From the NCBI RefSeq assembly GCF_900188185.1, contig NZ_FZPA01000009.1:62001-126000 (forward strand): 64,000 nucleotides of DNA, given 5' to 3'. Positions 1-8,495 of this stretch are shown one piece after another (position 1 is the first letter of the stretch; each line of letters starts with the position of its first letter). A program made the position numbers and the translations under genes. The DNA comes from Sphingopyxis indica. GTDB taxonomy: Bacteria > Pseudomonadota > Alphaproteobacteria > Sphingomonadales > Sphingomonadaceae. The notes beneath the pieces are model-generated. The model saw nothing but the letters and a program-made list of their open reading frames with translations. It searched no databases and had not been told where the DNA came from.

Positions 1-592
1 GATGTCGGCGGGCAATCTGGCGACGACGCAGGCGGTGGTCAGCCTGCTGGACGAGCGCACCAAGGCGGCCGAGGAGCGCCATCCGTCGATCCTCGAATCG
101 CCGTCGATGTTCCAGGTCGCGACGACGATCGGCGACGTGCTGCGCGGCATCGTGATGCGCCACAATGACGAAGGCCCCGTCGCCGAATCGATCTTTCGCG
201 CGTCGCTGATCGTCGGCGGACAGATCAAGGGGTCCGAGCCGCGGCTCTTCCTGATCTATCCCGAAGGCAATTTCATCGAGGCGGGCGAGGACAATCCCTT
301 TTTCCAGATCGGCGAAACCAAATATGGCCGGCCGATCATCGTGCGCAGCTATGACCCCGCCATGTCGTTTGAGGATGCGGTGAAGCTGCTGTGCGTATCG
401 TTCGATTCGACGATCCGCGCCAATGCCGGGGTCGACCTGCCGATCGACCTTAAAATCCACGAACGCGACGATTTCACGACCGTGCGCGAGCGCCGCTTCG
501 AGCGCGACGACCCCTATTTCCGGCGCGTGTCGGAAGGGTGGGCCGAGGCGCTTGGAATTGCGCTCGCCGAATTGCCGGACTTTCATTTTTGA
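1..592 (+). CDS. Proteasome-type protease (Anbu family), 5' end cut by window edge
   Basis: C-terminal 196 residues of an Anbu (ancestral beta subunit) peptidase, the HslV/20S-proteasome-related family found in many proteobacteria. The visible start (SAGNLATTQAVVSLL) matches the family's internal SAGN-TQ stretch, and the end carries the typical DPYF..VSEGWAEAL segment. Full members are about 240 residues, so roughly 45-50 N-terminal residues, including the catalytic N-terminal Thr, lie outside the window and cannot be checked. The ATG at base 2 is therefore probably internal. The gene converges on the acetyl-CoA synthetase gene across an inverted repeat. The family is recognised with good confidence; its cellular substrate is not known. 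Confidence 0.85.
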   Translation, partial: MSAGNLATTQAVVSLLDERTKAAEERHPSILESPSMFQVATTIGDVLRGIVMRHNDEGPVAESIFRASLIVGGQIKGSEPRLFLIYPEGNFIEAGEDNPFFQIGETKYGRPIIVRSYDPAMSFEDAVKLLCVSFDSTIRANAGVDLPIDLKIHERDDFTTVRERRFERDDPYFRRVSEGWAEALGIALAELPDFHF

Positions 593-691
593 CAAACGTT
601 GCCCCCGCGCAGGCGGGGGCCGTTGTCGGCCTGACACTTCGGTGCTGCGTAAACCGCCATCGGCCCCCGCCTGCGCGGGGGCGACGTTTGT
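593..691. repeat. Paired inverted repeat between convergent genes
   Basis: About 30 bases around 593-622 (core GCCCCCGCGCAGGCGGGGGC) recur as their reverse complement at about 660-691. Each arm is itself a short hairpin, so the whole can fold as two small stems or one long one. It separates two convergent genes and could act as a two-way terminator. It is related in layout to the repeats at 5229-5306 and 18849-18927. Confidence 0.75.
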
Positions 692-700
692 TCAGCTTAT

Positions 701-2665
701 TTACCGATTCTTCCGCCCCTCGATCAGCCCGTCGACCAGGCTCGGGTCGGCAAGGGTCGAGGTGTCGCCGAGCGATCCGAAATCATTCTCCGCGATCTTG
801 CGCAGGATACGCCGCATGATCTTGCCCGAGCGCGTCTTGGGGAGCGCGGTGGTGAAGTGGATATGGTCGGGCGTCGCGATCGGGCCGATCTCGGTGCGCA
901 CCTGCTGGCGGAGTTCGGCGAGCAGGTCGTCGTTCGGGTCGACCCCCGCGTTGACCGTGACATAGGCATAGATGCCCTGGCCCTTGATGTCGTGCGGATA
1001 GCCGACCACCGCGGCCTCGGCGACCATCTCGTGCAGCACGAGCGCGCTTTCGACCTCGGCGGTGCCCATGCGGTGCCCCGAGACGTTGATGACGTCGTCG
1101 ACGCGCCCGGTGATCCGCCAATAACCGCCCTCGTCGCGGCGGCAGCCGTCGCCGGTGAAATATTTTCCCATATAGGTCGAAAAATAGGTCTGAACGAAGC
1201 GGTCGTGATCGCCATAGACTGTGCGCGCCTGCCCCGGCCAGCTGTGCGTGATGCACAGATTGCCCTCGGCCGCACCGCCGGTCTGTTCGTCGACGAGCAC
1301 GCCGCCCTCGGCATCGACGAGTTGCGGGCGGACGCCGAAGAAGGGGCGCCCCGCGCTCCCCGGTTGCATCGCGTGCGCTCCGGGCAGGGTGGTCATCATG
1401 ATCCCGCCGGTTTCGGTCTGCCACCAGGTGTCGATGACCGGAACGCGGCCCTTGCCGACGATGTCGTGATACCAGCGCCACGCCTCCGGGTTGATCGGTT
1501 CGCCGACGGTGCCCAGCAGGCGGATCGACGAAAGGTCGTGGTGCGTCACATAATCGTCGCCCTCGCGCATCAGCGCGCGGATCGCGGTGGGTGCGGTGTA
1601 GAGGATATTGACCCGATGCTTGTCGACGACGCGCCAGAAGCGGTCGTGGTCGGGAAAATTGGGGATGCCTTCGAACATCAGGGTCGTCGCGCCGTTCTGC
1701 AACGGGCCATAGACGACATAGCTGTGCCCGGTGACCCAGCCGATGTCGGCGGTACACCAGAAGATTTCGCCGGGCCGATAGTCGAAGCCGTACCAGAAGG
1801 TCGTCGCGGTCCACACCGAATAGCCGCCGACCGTGTGCAGCACCCCCTTGGGCTTCCCCGTCGATCCCGAGGTATAGAGGATGAATAGCGGGTCCTCGGC
1901 GTTCATCGGCTCGCACGGGCAGTCGGCGCCGACATCGGCCGAGAGCGCGTCGTACCAATGGTCGCGCCCTTCCTTCATCGCGACGTCGCCGCCGGTGTGC
2001 GCGATGACGAGCACCCCCTTCACCGCGACCTTTTCGAGCGCCTTGTCGACATTGGCCTTGAGCGGGATGGTCTTGCCGCCGCGCAGCCCCTCGTCGGCGC
2101 AGATCACCCAGTCGCTTGCGCAATCCTCGATGCGGCCGTGGATCGCCTCCGGCGAGAAGCCGCCGAAGATGACGCTGTGGATAGCGCCGATGCGCGCGCA
2201 GGCGAGCATCGCGACCGCCCCTTCGGGCACCATCGGCATATAGATGGTGACGCGGTCGCCTTTCTTCACGCCCAGCTTTTTCAGCGTATTCGCCATGCGG
2301 ATCGTGTCGGCGAGCAGCGCGGCATAGCTGATATGGCGCGTCTCGCCGTCGGGGGCGTCGGGTTCGAAGATGATCGCGGTCCGCTCGCCATGCCCCGCGG
2401 CGACATGGCGGTCGAGCGCATTGTGACAGAGGTTGAGGACGCCGTCCTCATACCATTTGATGCTGACCGGGTCGAAGGACCAGTTCGCAATCTTCGTCGG
2501 CGCGCGCACCCAGTCGAGCCGCTTCGCCTGCTCGGCCCAGAAAGCGTCGGGATCGGCGATGCTCTCGGCATAGAGCCGATCATAATCGGCGGCCGTGCAG
2601 TGCGTGTTCGCGGCGGCGTCGGCGGGGACGGGGACCAGCGGTTCGGAGGGGGGTAGGTCGGACAC
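701..2665 (-). CDS. acs: Acetyl-CoA synthetase (acetate--CoA ligase)
   Basis: 654-residue AMP-forming acetate--CoA ligase, converting acetate, ATP and CoA to acetyl-CoA in the cytoplasm. The N-terminal [21 protein letters not shown] block, the P-loop-like [12 protein letters not shown] motif, the [10 protein letters not shown] acyl-binding motif and the C-terminal [12 protein letters not shown] loop with the acetylatable catalytic Lys are all present. A GTG start at 2665 is preferred because GGGAGA lies about 8 bases upstream and the protein then begins VSDLPPSEP. The open frame continues to 2731 but adds residues not found in the family. It is followed on the same strand, after about 200 bases, by the thiolase-like, hydratase and aldolase genes reading the same way. 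Confidence 0.96.
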   Translation of the reverse strand: MSDLPPSEPLVPVPADAAANTHCTAADYDRLYAESIADPDAFWAEQAKRLDWVRAPTKIANWSFDPVSIKWYEDGVLNLCHNALDRHVAAGHGERTAIIFEPDAPDGETRHISYAALLADTIRMANTLKKLGVKKGDRVTIYMPMVPEGAVAMLACARIGAIHSVIFGGFSPEAIHGRIEDCASDWVICADEGLRGGKTIPLKANVDKALEKVAVKGVLVIAHTGGDVAMKEGRDHWYDALSADVGADCPCEPMNAEDPLFILYTSGSTGKPKGVLHTVGGYSVWTATTFWYGFDYRPGEIFWCTADIGWVTGHSYVVYGPLQNGATTLMFEGIPNFPDHDRFWRVVDKHRVNILYTAPTAIRALMREGDDYVTHHDLSSIRLLGTVGEPINPEAWRWYHDIVGKGRVPVIDTWWQTETGGIMMTTLPGAHAMQPGSAGRPFFGVRPQLVDAEGGVLVDEQTGGAAEGNLCITHSWPGQARTVYGDHDRFVQTYFSTYMGKYFTGDGCRRDEGGYWRITGRVDDVINVSGHRMGTAEVESALVLHEMVAEAAVVGYPHDIKGQGIYAYVTVNAGVDPNDDLLAELRQQVRTEIGPIATPDHIHFTTALPKTRSGKIMRRILRKIAENDFGSLGDTSTLADPSLVDGLIEGRKNR

Positions 2666-2756
2666 GTCAGCTTCTCCCGCTTTCGGTTTCAATCGCTTCC
2701 CCTGCGATACTCCGCGGGCCGCAAGTTTCAAGGCCGGGGGAGAGGGTGAAGTTGGA

Positions 2757-2866
2757 GCGCGATCAACTTTGAGCGAAACGCTTGCAAAGGTTCGTCTGTC
2801 CCCGCGGAGCCGAAGGCGGCGCGTAGCACCAACGCGGGAGCACTCATGCTTCTATGAAATATGATC
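2757..2866. repeat. Shortened copy of the GTGCTCCCGC...GCGGGGACA repeat
   Basis: Read on the minus strand this has AAGCATGAGTGCTCCCGCG fused to GCCGCCTTCGGCTCCGCGGG and then GAACCTTTGCAAGCGTTTC. It matches the outer parts of the copies at 16032, 44488 and 52391, but the central CCCATCTCC...GGAGATGGG stem is missing. It fills most of the 206-base gap between acs and the thiolase-like gene, in which no coding sequence was seen. Confidence 0.65.
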
Positions 2867-2871
2867 ATGCT

Positions 2872-4371
2872 CTAAGCCCGCCAGCCGAAGCCTTCGTCGA
2901 GCGCCACGACCTGCCCGGCAGCCCCGACCGGCTCGACCTTGCCGTCGGTCAAAAAGGCGAGCATCGCGGCATCGGCGACATCGACATGCGCGAGCGTGCG
3001 CCGGCCCTCGGGCGTCCGTGCGACGACGACGCCGGCTTTGGGCGCACCGTCGCGCGCATGGAAGATCGTGTAGCTTTCGATCGTTGCGGGGCCGGCATAG
3101 TCCTGAACCAGCTCGGGCACCGCGCCGCGTTTCGCCTCGGCCTCGGCCTGATAGTCGAAATCCTGCGGAAATTGCGCCGCTACAATCGGTTCCTTCCCCA
3201 GCACGATGCAATGATTGTCGGTCGCGAAGCCGCCGTTTGCGAAGAGGAAGCCGTAGCGGCCTTCGCGGCGCAGCGTTTCGACCATGGAAACGATGGCGTG
3301 GCTCATATAATTGGCGATCGGGCCGCCGCCGAAAGTCAGTCCGCCGAACACGCTCGCGGGTCGGTCGACCGGCCAGCCGAGCACGCGGCGCGCCATCTTG
3401 GGAACGCAGGGGAAGCAGCTGTAAAGTTCGACGAAATCGAAATCGGCAACCGTCATGCCGTTCAGGTCGAGGGTGCGGCGGATCGACGTTTCCATGCTGA
3501 CGCTGCCGTCGTAGCGGTCGCGCGCGAGGATGCTCGGCGGCTCCTTCGCTGCGGCGCCCATGCCGACATGGATCAGGCGGTCCTCGGCGATGCCGCGCCG
3601 CCGCGCTTCGGCGAGGCTGGCGACCAGGAAGCCCGCGCCCTGATTCACCGACGAATTGGCGACCATCAGCTTCGAATAGGGAAAGGCGATCGGCCGGTTG
3701 CGTTCGTTCACCTCGAGGATGTCGGCGGGCGAGGCCGGCTTCCTGATCCATGCGCCCTCGTTCGCGGCGGCGACTTGCGAAAAGCGCGACCAGATTTCGG
3801 CGCTCTCGGCCTGCGCTTCGGCGAGGCTCTGGCCCCACGCGGCGCGCGTCGCATTTTCATAGAGCGGATAGACGTCGACCGGCGCGGCAAGGCCGTGCTT
3901 CTGCGCATAATCGGGCTCGCGGCGGGTCGCGACCTTGCGGATCGCATTATAGCTCTTGTCCTCGCCGCTCGCGGCCTTGGCGGCGCGCCCAGCGGCGGTG
4001 CGTAGCGCTTCGCCGCCGACCACCGCGGCGAGTTTGACCTCGCCCGCGCCGATGCGGTTCGCGGCTTCGTTGAGGAGGCGGACGGGCGTGTCACCGTGCG
4101 GCGCGGCGGACTGGTAATTGATCGCCGGACTTGCGCCGATCGCCGCGGCGAGCGGTTCGCAGAGCTTGCCGAGGCTGTGGAAGCTGATCTGGTCGACGAT
4201 CGCGAGGCTGTCGATCTCGGCGAGCGGCACGCCGGCGTCGTCGGCCGCCAGCTTCAGCGCTGCGACCATCAGGCCGAGCGAATCGAGTCCCTGGTCGGGA
4301 TCGTCGGGACGGTCGTTGACCTGGCCGACGCCGATGATGACGGGGATGCGCTCGGGGTCGGTCATCGCCAT
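2872..4371 (-). CDS. Thiolase-like protein (TLP1/SCP2-thiolase type)
   Basis: 499-residue member of the thiolase fold, usually annotated acetyl-CoA acetyltransferase. The N-terminus (RIPVIIGVGQVNDRP) and the segment FGGGPIANYMSHAIVSMVE with its conserved His fit the thiolase-like subfamily. The last ~85 residues look like the extra C-terminal domain of thiolase-like protein 1. Neither catalytic Cys is visible: the usual VN-xxCGSG block reads INYQSAAPHGDTPV and the usual C-GGG block reads FANGGFATDNH. Classical thiolysis is therefore doubtful and the real reaction is unknown. The start at 4371 (MAMTDPERIP) lies 2 bases past the stop of the upstream hydratase gene, so the two are translationally linked. 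Confidence 0.85.
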   Translation of the reverse strand: MAMTDPERIPVIIGVGQVNDRPDDPDQGLDSLGLMVAALKLAADDAGVPLAEIDSLAIVDQISFHSLGKLCEPLAAAIGASPAINYQSAAPHGDTPVRLLNEAANRIGAGEVKLAAVVGGEALRTAAGRAAKAASGEDKSYNAIRKVATRREPDYAQKHGLAAPVDVYPLYENATRAAWGQSLAEAQAESAEIWSRFSQVAAANEGAWIRKPASPADILEVNERNRPIAFPYSKLMVANSSVNQGAGFLVASLAEARRRGIAEDRLIHVGMGAAAKEPPSILARDRYDGSVSMETSIRRTLDLNGMTVADFDFVELYSCFPCVPKMARRVLGWPVDRPASVFGGLTFGGGPIANYMSHAIVSMVETLRREGRYGFLFANGGFATDNHCIVLGKEPIVAAQFPQDFDYQAEAEAKRGAVPELVQDYAGPATIESYTIFHARDGAPKAGVVVARTPEGRRTLAHVDVADAAMLAFLTDGKVEPVGAAGQVVALDEGFGWRA

Positions 4372-4373
4372 GG

Positions 4374-5168
4374 TCAGCGCGCCTTCCATTCGGGCTTGCG
4401 CTTCTCGGCAAAGGCGCGCGGGCCTTCGCGCGCGTCCTCGCTGCGCATCAGCGCCGCGCGTTCGAGGGTGTTGTGCTCCCAATAGGGCGCGTCGGCGGCG
4501 ATGCGGCCATCCTGGATGCCGAGCGCTACTCGCTTCGTCGCCTGCACCGATAGGGGGGCGTTGGCGGCGATCTTTTCGGCAAGCGCGATCGCGGTGGGCA
4601 TCAGGTCGGCGAGCGGGACGACATGGTTGACGAGGCCGAAGGCGGCAGCGCGCGCGGCGGGGATCGGGTCGCCGGTGAGCATATGCTCCATCGCGAGCTT
4701 CTTCGGCATCTGCTGCGCAAGGCGGAAGGCACCGCCTGCCGCGGCGAACAGTCCGACCTTGACCTCGGGCAGGCCGAATTGGGCATGATCCGCCGCGACG
4801 ATGATGTCGCTCATCAGCGCAATCTCGCACCCGCCGCCGAAGGCGAAGCCGTTGACCGCGGCGATGATCGGCTTCGAGATCGGATGCGAGACCATGCCGG
4901 CAAAGCCCCAGGCCTGCTGCTCGGCATCGGCAGGCACAAGGCTTTCGCCGCGCGACAACGCGACGAGATCGGCGCCCGCGCAGAAACTCTTGTCGCCCGC
5001 ACCGGTGACGATGACGGCACGGATTTCGGGGTCGTTTTCGGCGGTTTCGAGCGCGGTGCCGATACCGGCATGGACCGCCGCATTGACCGCATTGCGCGCC
5101 TCGGGCCGATTGATCGTGACGATCAGGATATGGCTGCGCCGTTCGGTCAGGATGGTGGTGTCGGTCAT
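4374..5168 (-). CDS. Enoyl-CoA hydratase/isomerase family protein
   Basis: 264-residue crotonase-fold protein that probably hydrates a trans-2-enoyl-CoA in fatty-acid or acyl-CoA breakdown. The oxyanion-hole block (KSFCAGADL and FAFGGGCEIAL) is intact and both hydratase glutamates are present (Glu in GGGCEIAL and Glu in GLPEVKVG), so real hydratase activity is likely. ATG at 5168 is chosen because AGGGAGAG precedes it and the open frame above it is the flanking repeat. It is co-oriented with and almost touches the thiolase-like gene. Confidence 0.9.
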   Translation of the reverse strand: MTDTTILTERRSHILIVTINRPEARNAVNAAVHAGIGTALETAENDPEIRAVIVTGAGDKSFCAGADLVALSRGESLVPADAEQQAWGFAGMVSHPISKPIIAAVNGFAFGGGCEIALMSDIIVAADHAQFGLPEVKVGLFAAAGGAFRLAQQMPKKLAMEHMLTGDPIPAARAAAFGLVNHVVPLADLMPTAIALAEKIAANAPLSVQATKRVALGIQDGRIAADAPYWEHNTLERAALMRSEDAREGPRAFAEKRKPEWKAR

Positions 5169-5228
5169 CGCGAATCTCTCCCTTTCGGGCGAGTATCGCG
5201 GCAGGTTGACGTTTACGTCAACTGCTAA

Positions 5229-5306
5229 CGTCGCCCCAGCGAAAGCTGGGGCCGCGTGCAGCATGGTGCTAGGCCGACGGCGGCCCCAGCTTTCGCTGGG
5301 GCGACG
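5229..5306. repeat. Paired inverted repeat (CGTCGCCCCAGCGAAAGC family)
   Basis: CGTCGCCCCAGCGAAAGCTG at the left end is repeated as its reverse complement at the right end (to 5306), with about 24 bases between. Each arm also contains a small hairpin. The element lies between the aldolase stop and the hydratase start. A second copy is at 18849-18927. Confidence 0.8.
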
Positions 5307-5310
5307 GAAA

Positions 5311-5961
5311 TCAAATCGACTGGCCGGTCTTCGCCCAGTCGGCGAGGAAGCCCTCGATGCCCTTTTCGGTCAGCACATGCTTGAACAGCCCCTTGATGAC
5401 CGCAGGCGGCGCGGTCATCACGTCGGCGCCGATCTTCGCGGCTTCGAGCACATGGATGCCGTGGCGCACGCTCGCGACCAGGATTTCGGTCTCGAAATCA
5501 TAATTGTCGTAGATCAGGCGGATGTCGGCGATCAGCCCCATGCCGTCGAAGCCATTGTCGTCGTGGCGGCCGACGAAGGGCGAGACGAAGGTGGCGCCGG
5601 CCTTTGCCGCGAGCAGCGCCTGGTTCGCCGAGAAGCACAAGGTGACGTTGACCATCGTGCCGTCGCCGGTCAACGCCTTGCAGGTCTTGAGGCCGTCGAT
5701 CGTCAGCGGCACCTTGATGCAGACATTGTCGGCAAGTCTGCGGAGGATTTCGGCCTCCTTCATCATCGTTTCATGGTCGAGCGCCACCACCTCGGCGGAC
5801 ACCGGACCGTCGACGATGGCGCAGATTTCCTTCGTCACTTCCTTGAAGTCGCGGCCTGACTTGGCGATCAGCGACGGGTTGGTGGTCACGCCGTCGAGCA
5901 GGCCGGTCGCGGCAAGCTCCTCGATGGCGGCGATTTCGGCGGTGTCGACGAAGAATTTCAT
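5311..5961 (-). CDS. fsa: Fructose-6-phosphate aldolase / small transaldolase
   Basis: 216-residue TalC/FSA-type aldolase, the short class-I transaldolase fold of central sugar metabolism. It begins [16 protein letters not shown] and has [16 protein letters not shown] and the Schiff-base Lys in NVCIKVPLT, followed by [12 protein letters not shown], all hallmarks of the family. The size matches the family (about 217). ATG at 5961 is preceded by AAGGAAAG. Whether it acts as fructose-6-phosphate aldolase or as a transaldolase cannot be decided from these motifs alone. It is on the same strand as the acyl-CoA genes but is separated from them by a repeat. Confidence 0.92.
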   Translation of the reverse strand: MKFFVDTAEIAAIEELAATGLLDGVTTNPSLIAKSGRDFKEVTKEICAIVDGPVSAEVVALDHETMMKEAEILRRLADNVCIKVPLTIDGLKTCKALTGDGTMVNVTLCFSANQALLAAKAGATFVSPFVGRHDDNGFDGMGLIADIRLIYDNYDFETEILVASVRHGIHVLEAAKIGADVMTAPPAVIKGLFKHVLTEKGIEGFLADWAKTGQSI

Positions 5962-6023
5962 GGGGTGCGCTTTCCTTTGGGGACGGTGATTCGGGATTGC
6001 GATACCCCCTACTGCTCTTTCTG

Positions 6024-6100
6024 CGTCATTGCGAGCGAAGCGAAGCAATCCGGAGCGGTTTACGCATGCTCTGGATTGCTTCGCTTCGCTCGCAATGACG
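6024..6100. repeat. Perfect 28-base inverted repeat (CGTCATTGCGAGCG type)
   Basis: The arms at 6024-6051 and 6073-6100 are exact reverse complements (CGTCATTGCGAGCGAAGCGA... to ...GGATT), with a 21-base loop. It lies between the divergent aldolase and radA genes. The same kind of palindrome is dispersed in many bacterial genomes; only this one copy was seen here. Confidence 0.85.
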
Positions 6101-6150
6101 ATGACGGGAAAATGCTGGCGTTCCGCCTTTGTTCCAGTTAAGCGAGCCGC

Positions 6151-7512
6151 ATGGCCAAAGCGAAACGTCAATATGTCTGCCAGAATTGCGGCGGCGTCTC
6201 CTATCGCTGGCAGGGGCAGTGCGCCGATTGCGGCGAGTGGAACACGCTTGTCGAAGAGGCGCCCGAAACCGTCTTTTCGGCGAAGCACGACCTGTCCAGA
6301 GGCGGCCGCGCGCTCGCGCTCGAGACGCTTGGCGAACACAGCCCGATGCCCGAACGGATGCTGTGTGGAATCGCCGAGTTCGACCGCGCGCTCGGCGGCG
6401 GCTTCGTGGCGGGGTCGGCGACCTTGATCGGCGGCGATCCGGGGATCGGCAAGTCGACGCTGCTGCTTCAGGCCGCGGGGCGGCTTGCGAAGGCGGGCAG
6501 GTCGGTCATCTATATCAGCGGCGAGGAAGCGGCGGGGCAGGTGCGGCTGCGCGCACAGCGCCTGGGGCTCGGCGAGGCGCCCGTCGCGCTCGCGAGCGCG
6601 ACTTCGGTGCGCGACATTCTCGCGACGCTCGAAGGGCGCGCGGCCGATTTCGTCGTCATCGATTCGATCCAGACGATGCACAGCGACCTGATCGACAGCG
6701 CACCGGGCACGGTAAGCCAGGTCCGCGCGAGCGCGCAGGAACTGATCCGCTATGCCAAGGACAGCGGCGCGGCGGTCGTACTCGTCGGCCATGTCACCAA
6801 GGACGGCACGATCGCCGGGCCACGCGTGCTCGAACATATGGTCGATACGGTGCTGTCGTTCGAGGGCGAGCGCAGCCATCTTTATCGCATATTGCGCGCG
6901 GTCAAGAACCGCTTCGGCGGCACCGACGAGATCGGTGTCTTCGCGATGGGCGAAGAGGGGCTGGGCGAGGTCGCCAACCCGTCGAGCCTGTTCCTGACCG
7001 ATCGCAGCCGCGACGTGCCGGGATCGGTGGTGTTCCCCGCCCTCGAAGGCACGCGGCCGGTGCTCGTCGAGGTACAGGCGCTCACCGTCCGCCTCGCGAG
7101 CGGGGCGACGCCGCGCCGCGCCGTGGTCGGGTGGGACGGCGGGCGGCTCGCGATGGTGCTCGCGGTCCTGGAGGCGCGCTGCGGGCTGCAGATGGGCGCC
7201 GCCGAAGTCTATCTGAACATCGCCGGCGGCTATCGGCTCACCGATCCGGCGGCCGATCTTGCCGTCGCCGCGGCGCTGATTTCGGCCTTCAGCGAGCGGC
7301 CGGTGCCATCGGACGCGATCGTTTTCGGCGAACTGTCGCTGTCGGGCGAAGTGCGCCCGGTGGCGCACGACGCCCTGCGCCTGCGCGAGGCGGCAAAGCT
7401 CGGTTTTTCAAAGGGCTGGGGGCCGAAGGGGATGAAGGCCGTGAAGGGGATCGGAGTCAACGGATTCGACCGGCTCGGCGAACTCGTTGACCTGATGCTC
7501 GGGCGCGACTAG
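6151..7512 (+). CDS. radA: DNA repair protein RadA (Sms)
   Basis: 453-residue RadA, the RecA-related branch-migration ATPase of recombinational repair. The N-terminal zinc finger has Cys10, Cys13, Cys24 and Cys27. Walker A is [10 protein letters not shown] (about 94-103), the RadA-specific KNRFG motif is at 252-256, and a Lon-protease-like C-terminal domain follows (with [18 protein letters not shown]). All expected parts are present and the length is normal. No strong ribosome site is visible before the ATG. The cvpA-like gene starts 9 bases after its stop. Confidence 0.97.
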   Translation: MAKAKRQYVCQNCGGVSYRWQGQCADCGEWNTLVEEAPETVFSAKHDLSRGGRALALETLGEHSPMPERMLCGIAEFDRALGGGFVAGSATLIGGDPGIGKSTLLLQAAGRLAKAGRSVIYISGEEAAGQVRLRAQRLGLGEAPVALASATSVRDILATLEGRAADFVVIDSIQTMHSDLIDSAPGTVSQVRASAQELIRYAKDSGAAVVLVGHVTKDGTIAGPRVLEHMVDTVLSFEGERSHLYRILRAVKNRFGGTDEIGVFAMGEEGLGEVANPSSLFLTDRSRDVPGSVVFPALEGTRPVLVEVQALTVRLASGATPRRAVVGWDGGRLAMVLAVLEARCGLQMGAAEVYLNIAGGYRLTDPAADLAVAAALISAFSERPVPSDAIVFGELSLSGEVRPVAHDALRLREAAKLGFSKGWGPKGMKAVKGIGVNGFDRLGELVDLMLGRD

Positions 7513-7521
7513 CTCGCCTCT

Positions 7522-8073
7522 ATGGGAAGTCTGACGGCTATGGATATCGTCGTGCTGCTGCTCGTTGGCGGCGGCACGGTTCTCGGTTTTTCGCGCGGGT
7601 TGGTGCAGGAAGTGACCTCGCTTCTCGCCTGGCTGCTCGCGATCCTCGCGGTGCGCTTCTTTCACGCGACGCTGACCGGGCTGCTCGCGGACTATGTCAG
7701 CGCGCCCGGCGCCGCGGCGATGCTCGCCTTCGTTTTGCTGTTCGGTGGTGTGTTCGCGGTGACCAAATGGGCGTCGCGCGCGATGGGGCAGCGCAGCCGC
7801 GCGTCGCTCGTCGGCGGCTTCGATCGCGGGCTTGGCGCGGGCTTCGGTGCGGTCAAGGGACTGGCGCTCGCGACCGTGCTGTTCATGGGCGCGACGCTGC
7901 TCTACGATATCGGCTATGGCAGTGCGGCACGCCCCGTCTGGATGACAGACAGCCGGACCTATCCGGCGCTCAATGCGACGAGCGCGGCGTTGAGCAAGGT
8001 GATCGCCGAACGCCGTGCCGAATCGCGCGACGCCGACGTCGCGGCGAGAGAAGAAACGGACAAGGCCCGATGA
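7522..8073 (+). CDS. CvpA family membrane protein
   Basis: 183-residue CvpA-type inner-membrane protein. The N-terminus carries the family pattern (DIVVLLLVGGGTVLGFSRGL) followed by three further hydrophobic segments, with a charged cytoplasmic tail rich in Arg, Glu and Asp after about residue 155. The family was first linked to colicin V production and its general role is unclear. Start is either ATG 7522 or ATG 7540 (MDIVV), the latter being preceded by GGGAAG. Its stop overlaps the start of the Fe-S scaffold gene (ATGA). Confidence 0.85.
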   Translation: MGSLTAMDIVVLLLVGGGTVLGFSRGLVQEVTSLLAWLLAILAVRFFHATLTGLLADYVSAPGAAAMLAFVLLFGGVFAVTKWASRAMGQRSRASLVGGFDRGLGAGFGAVKGLALATVLFMGATLLYDIGYGSAARPVWMTDSRTYPALNATSAALSKVIAERRAESRDADVAAREETDKAR

Positions 8074-8495
8074 GTGCGCCGCTCTACAATCGCGACATAT
8101 TGGCGCTGGCTGTGGCGACCGCCGATTTTCCGCTGCTCACCGATGCGCGCCGCGCCTCGCTGCGCGCGCCGCTGTGCGGCAGCCGCATCATCGTCGATGT
8201 CGACGCCGATGAGGACGGGCTGGTCAGGGGCGTCGGCCTGCACGTCGAGGCGTGCGCACTCGGTCAGGCCTCGGCGGCATTGCTCGCGCGCCACGCAGCG
8301 GGGCGCAGCGCTGACGACCTCCACGCCGCGCGCGATGCGATCGCGAGCTGGTTCGCGGGTGAGGGCGAACGGCCCGACTGGCCGGGGTTCGACCTGCTCG
8401 CGCCCGCGCGCGACTATCCGGCGCGCCACGGCGCGATCCTGCTCCCCTTCGATGCCGCGGTCGCGGCGCTGGAGAGCGCAGAGGTGCGCGCATGA
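8070..8495 (+). CDS. Iron-sulfur cluster assembly scaffold (IscU/NifU-N-like)
   Basis: 141-residue protein resembling the IscU/NifU N-terminal fold as found in sphingomonads (MSAPLYNRDILALA at the start). Two of the three cluster-ligand cysteines can be placed (PLCGSRI and EACALGQASA). The position where the third Cys would sit reads ARHGAILLPFDA and has none, so it may be a degenerate or specialised scaffold. It overlaps the cvpA-like stop by 4 bases and the antiporter start by 4 bases, so the three are one translation-coupled unit. Confidence 0.75.
   Translation: MSAPLYNRDILALAVATADFPLLTDARRASLRAPLCGSRIIVDVDADEDGLVRGVGLHVEACALGQASAALLARHAAGRSADDLHAARDAIASWFAGEGERPDWPGFDLLAPARDYPARHGAILLPFDAAVAALESAEVRA

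Noticed and set aside
2666..2731. Longer form of acetyl-CoA synthetase starting at 2731
   Set aside because: The extra residues do not match the family, and the ribosome site lies before the GTG at 2665.
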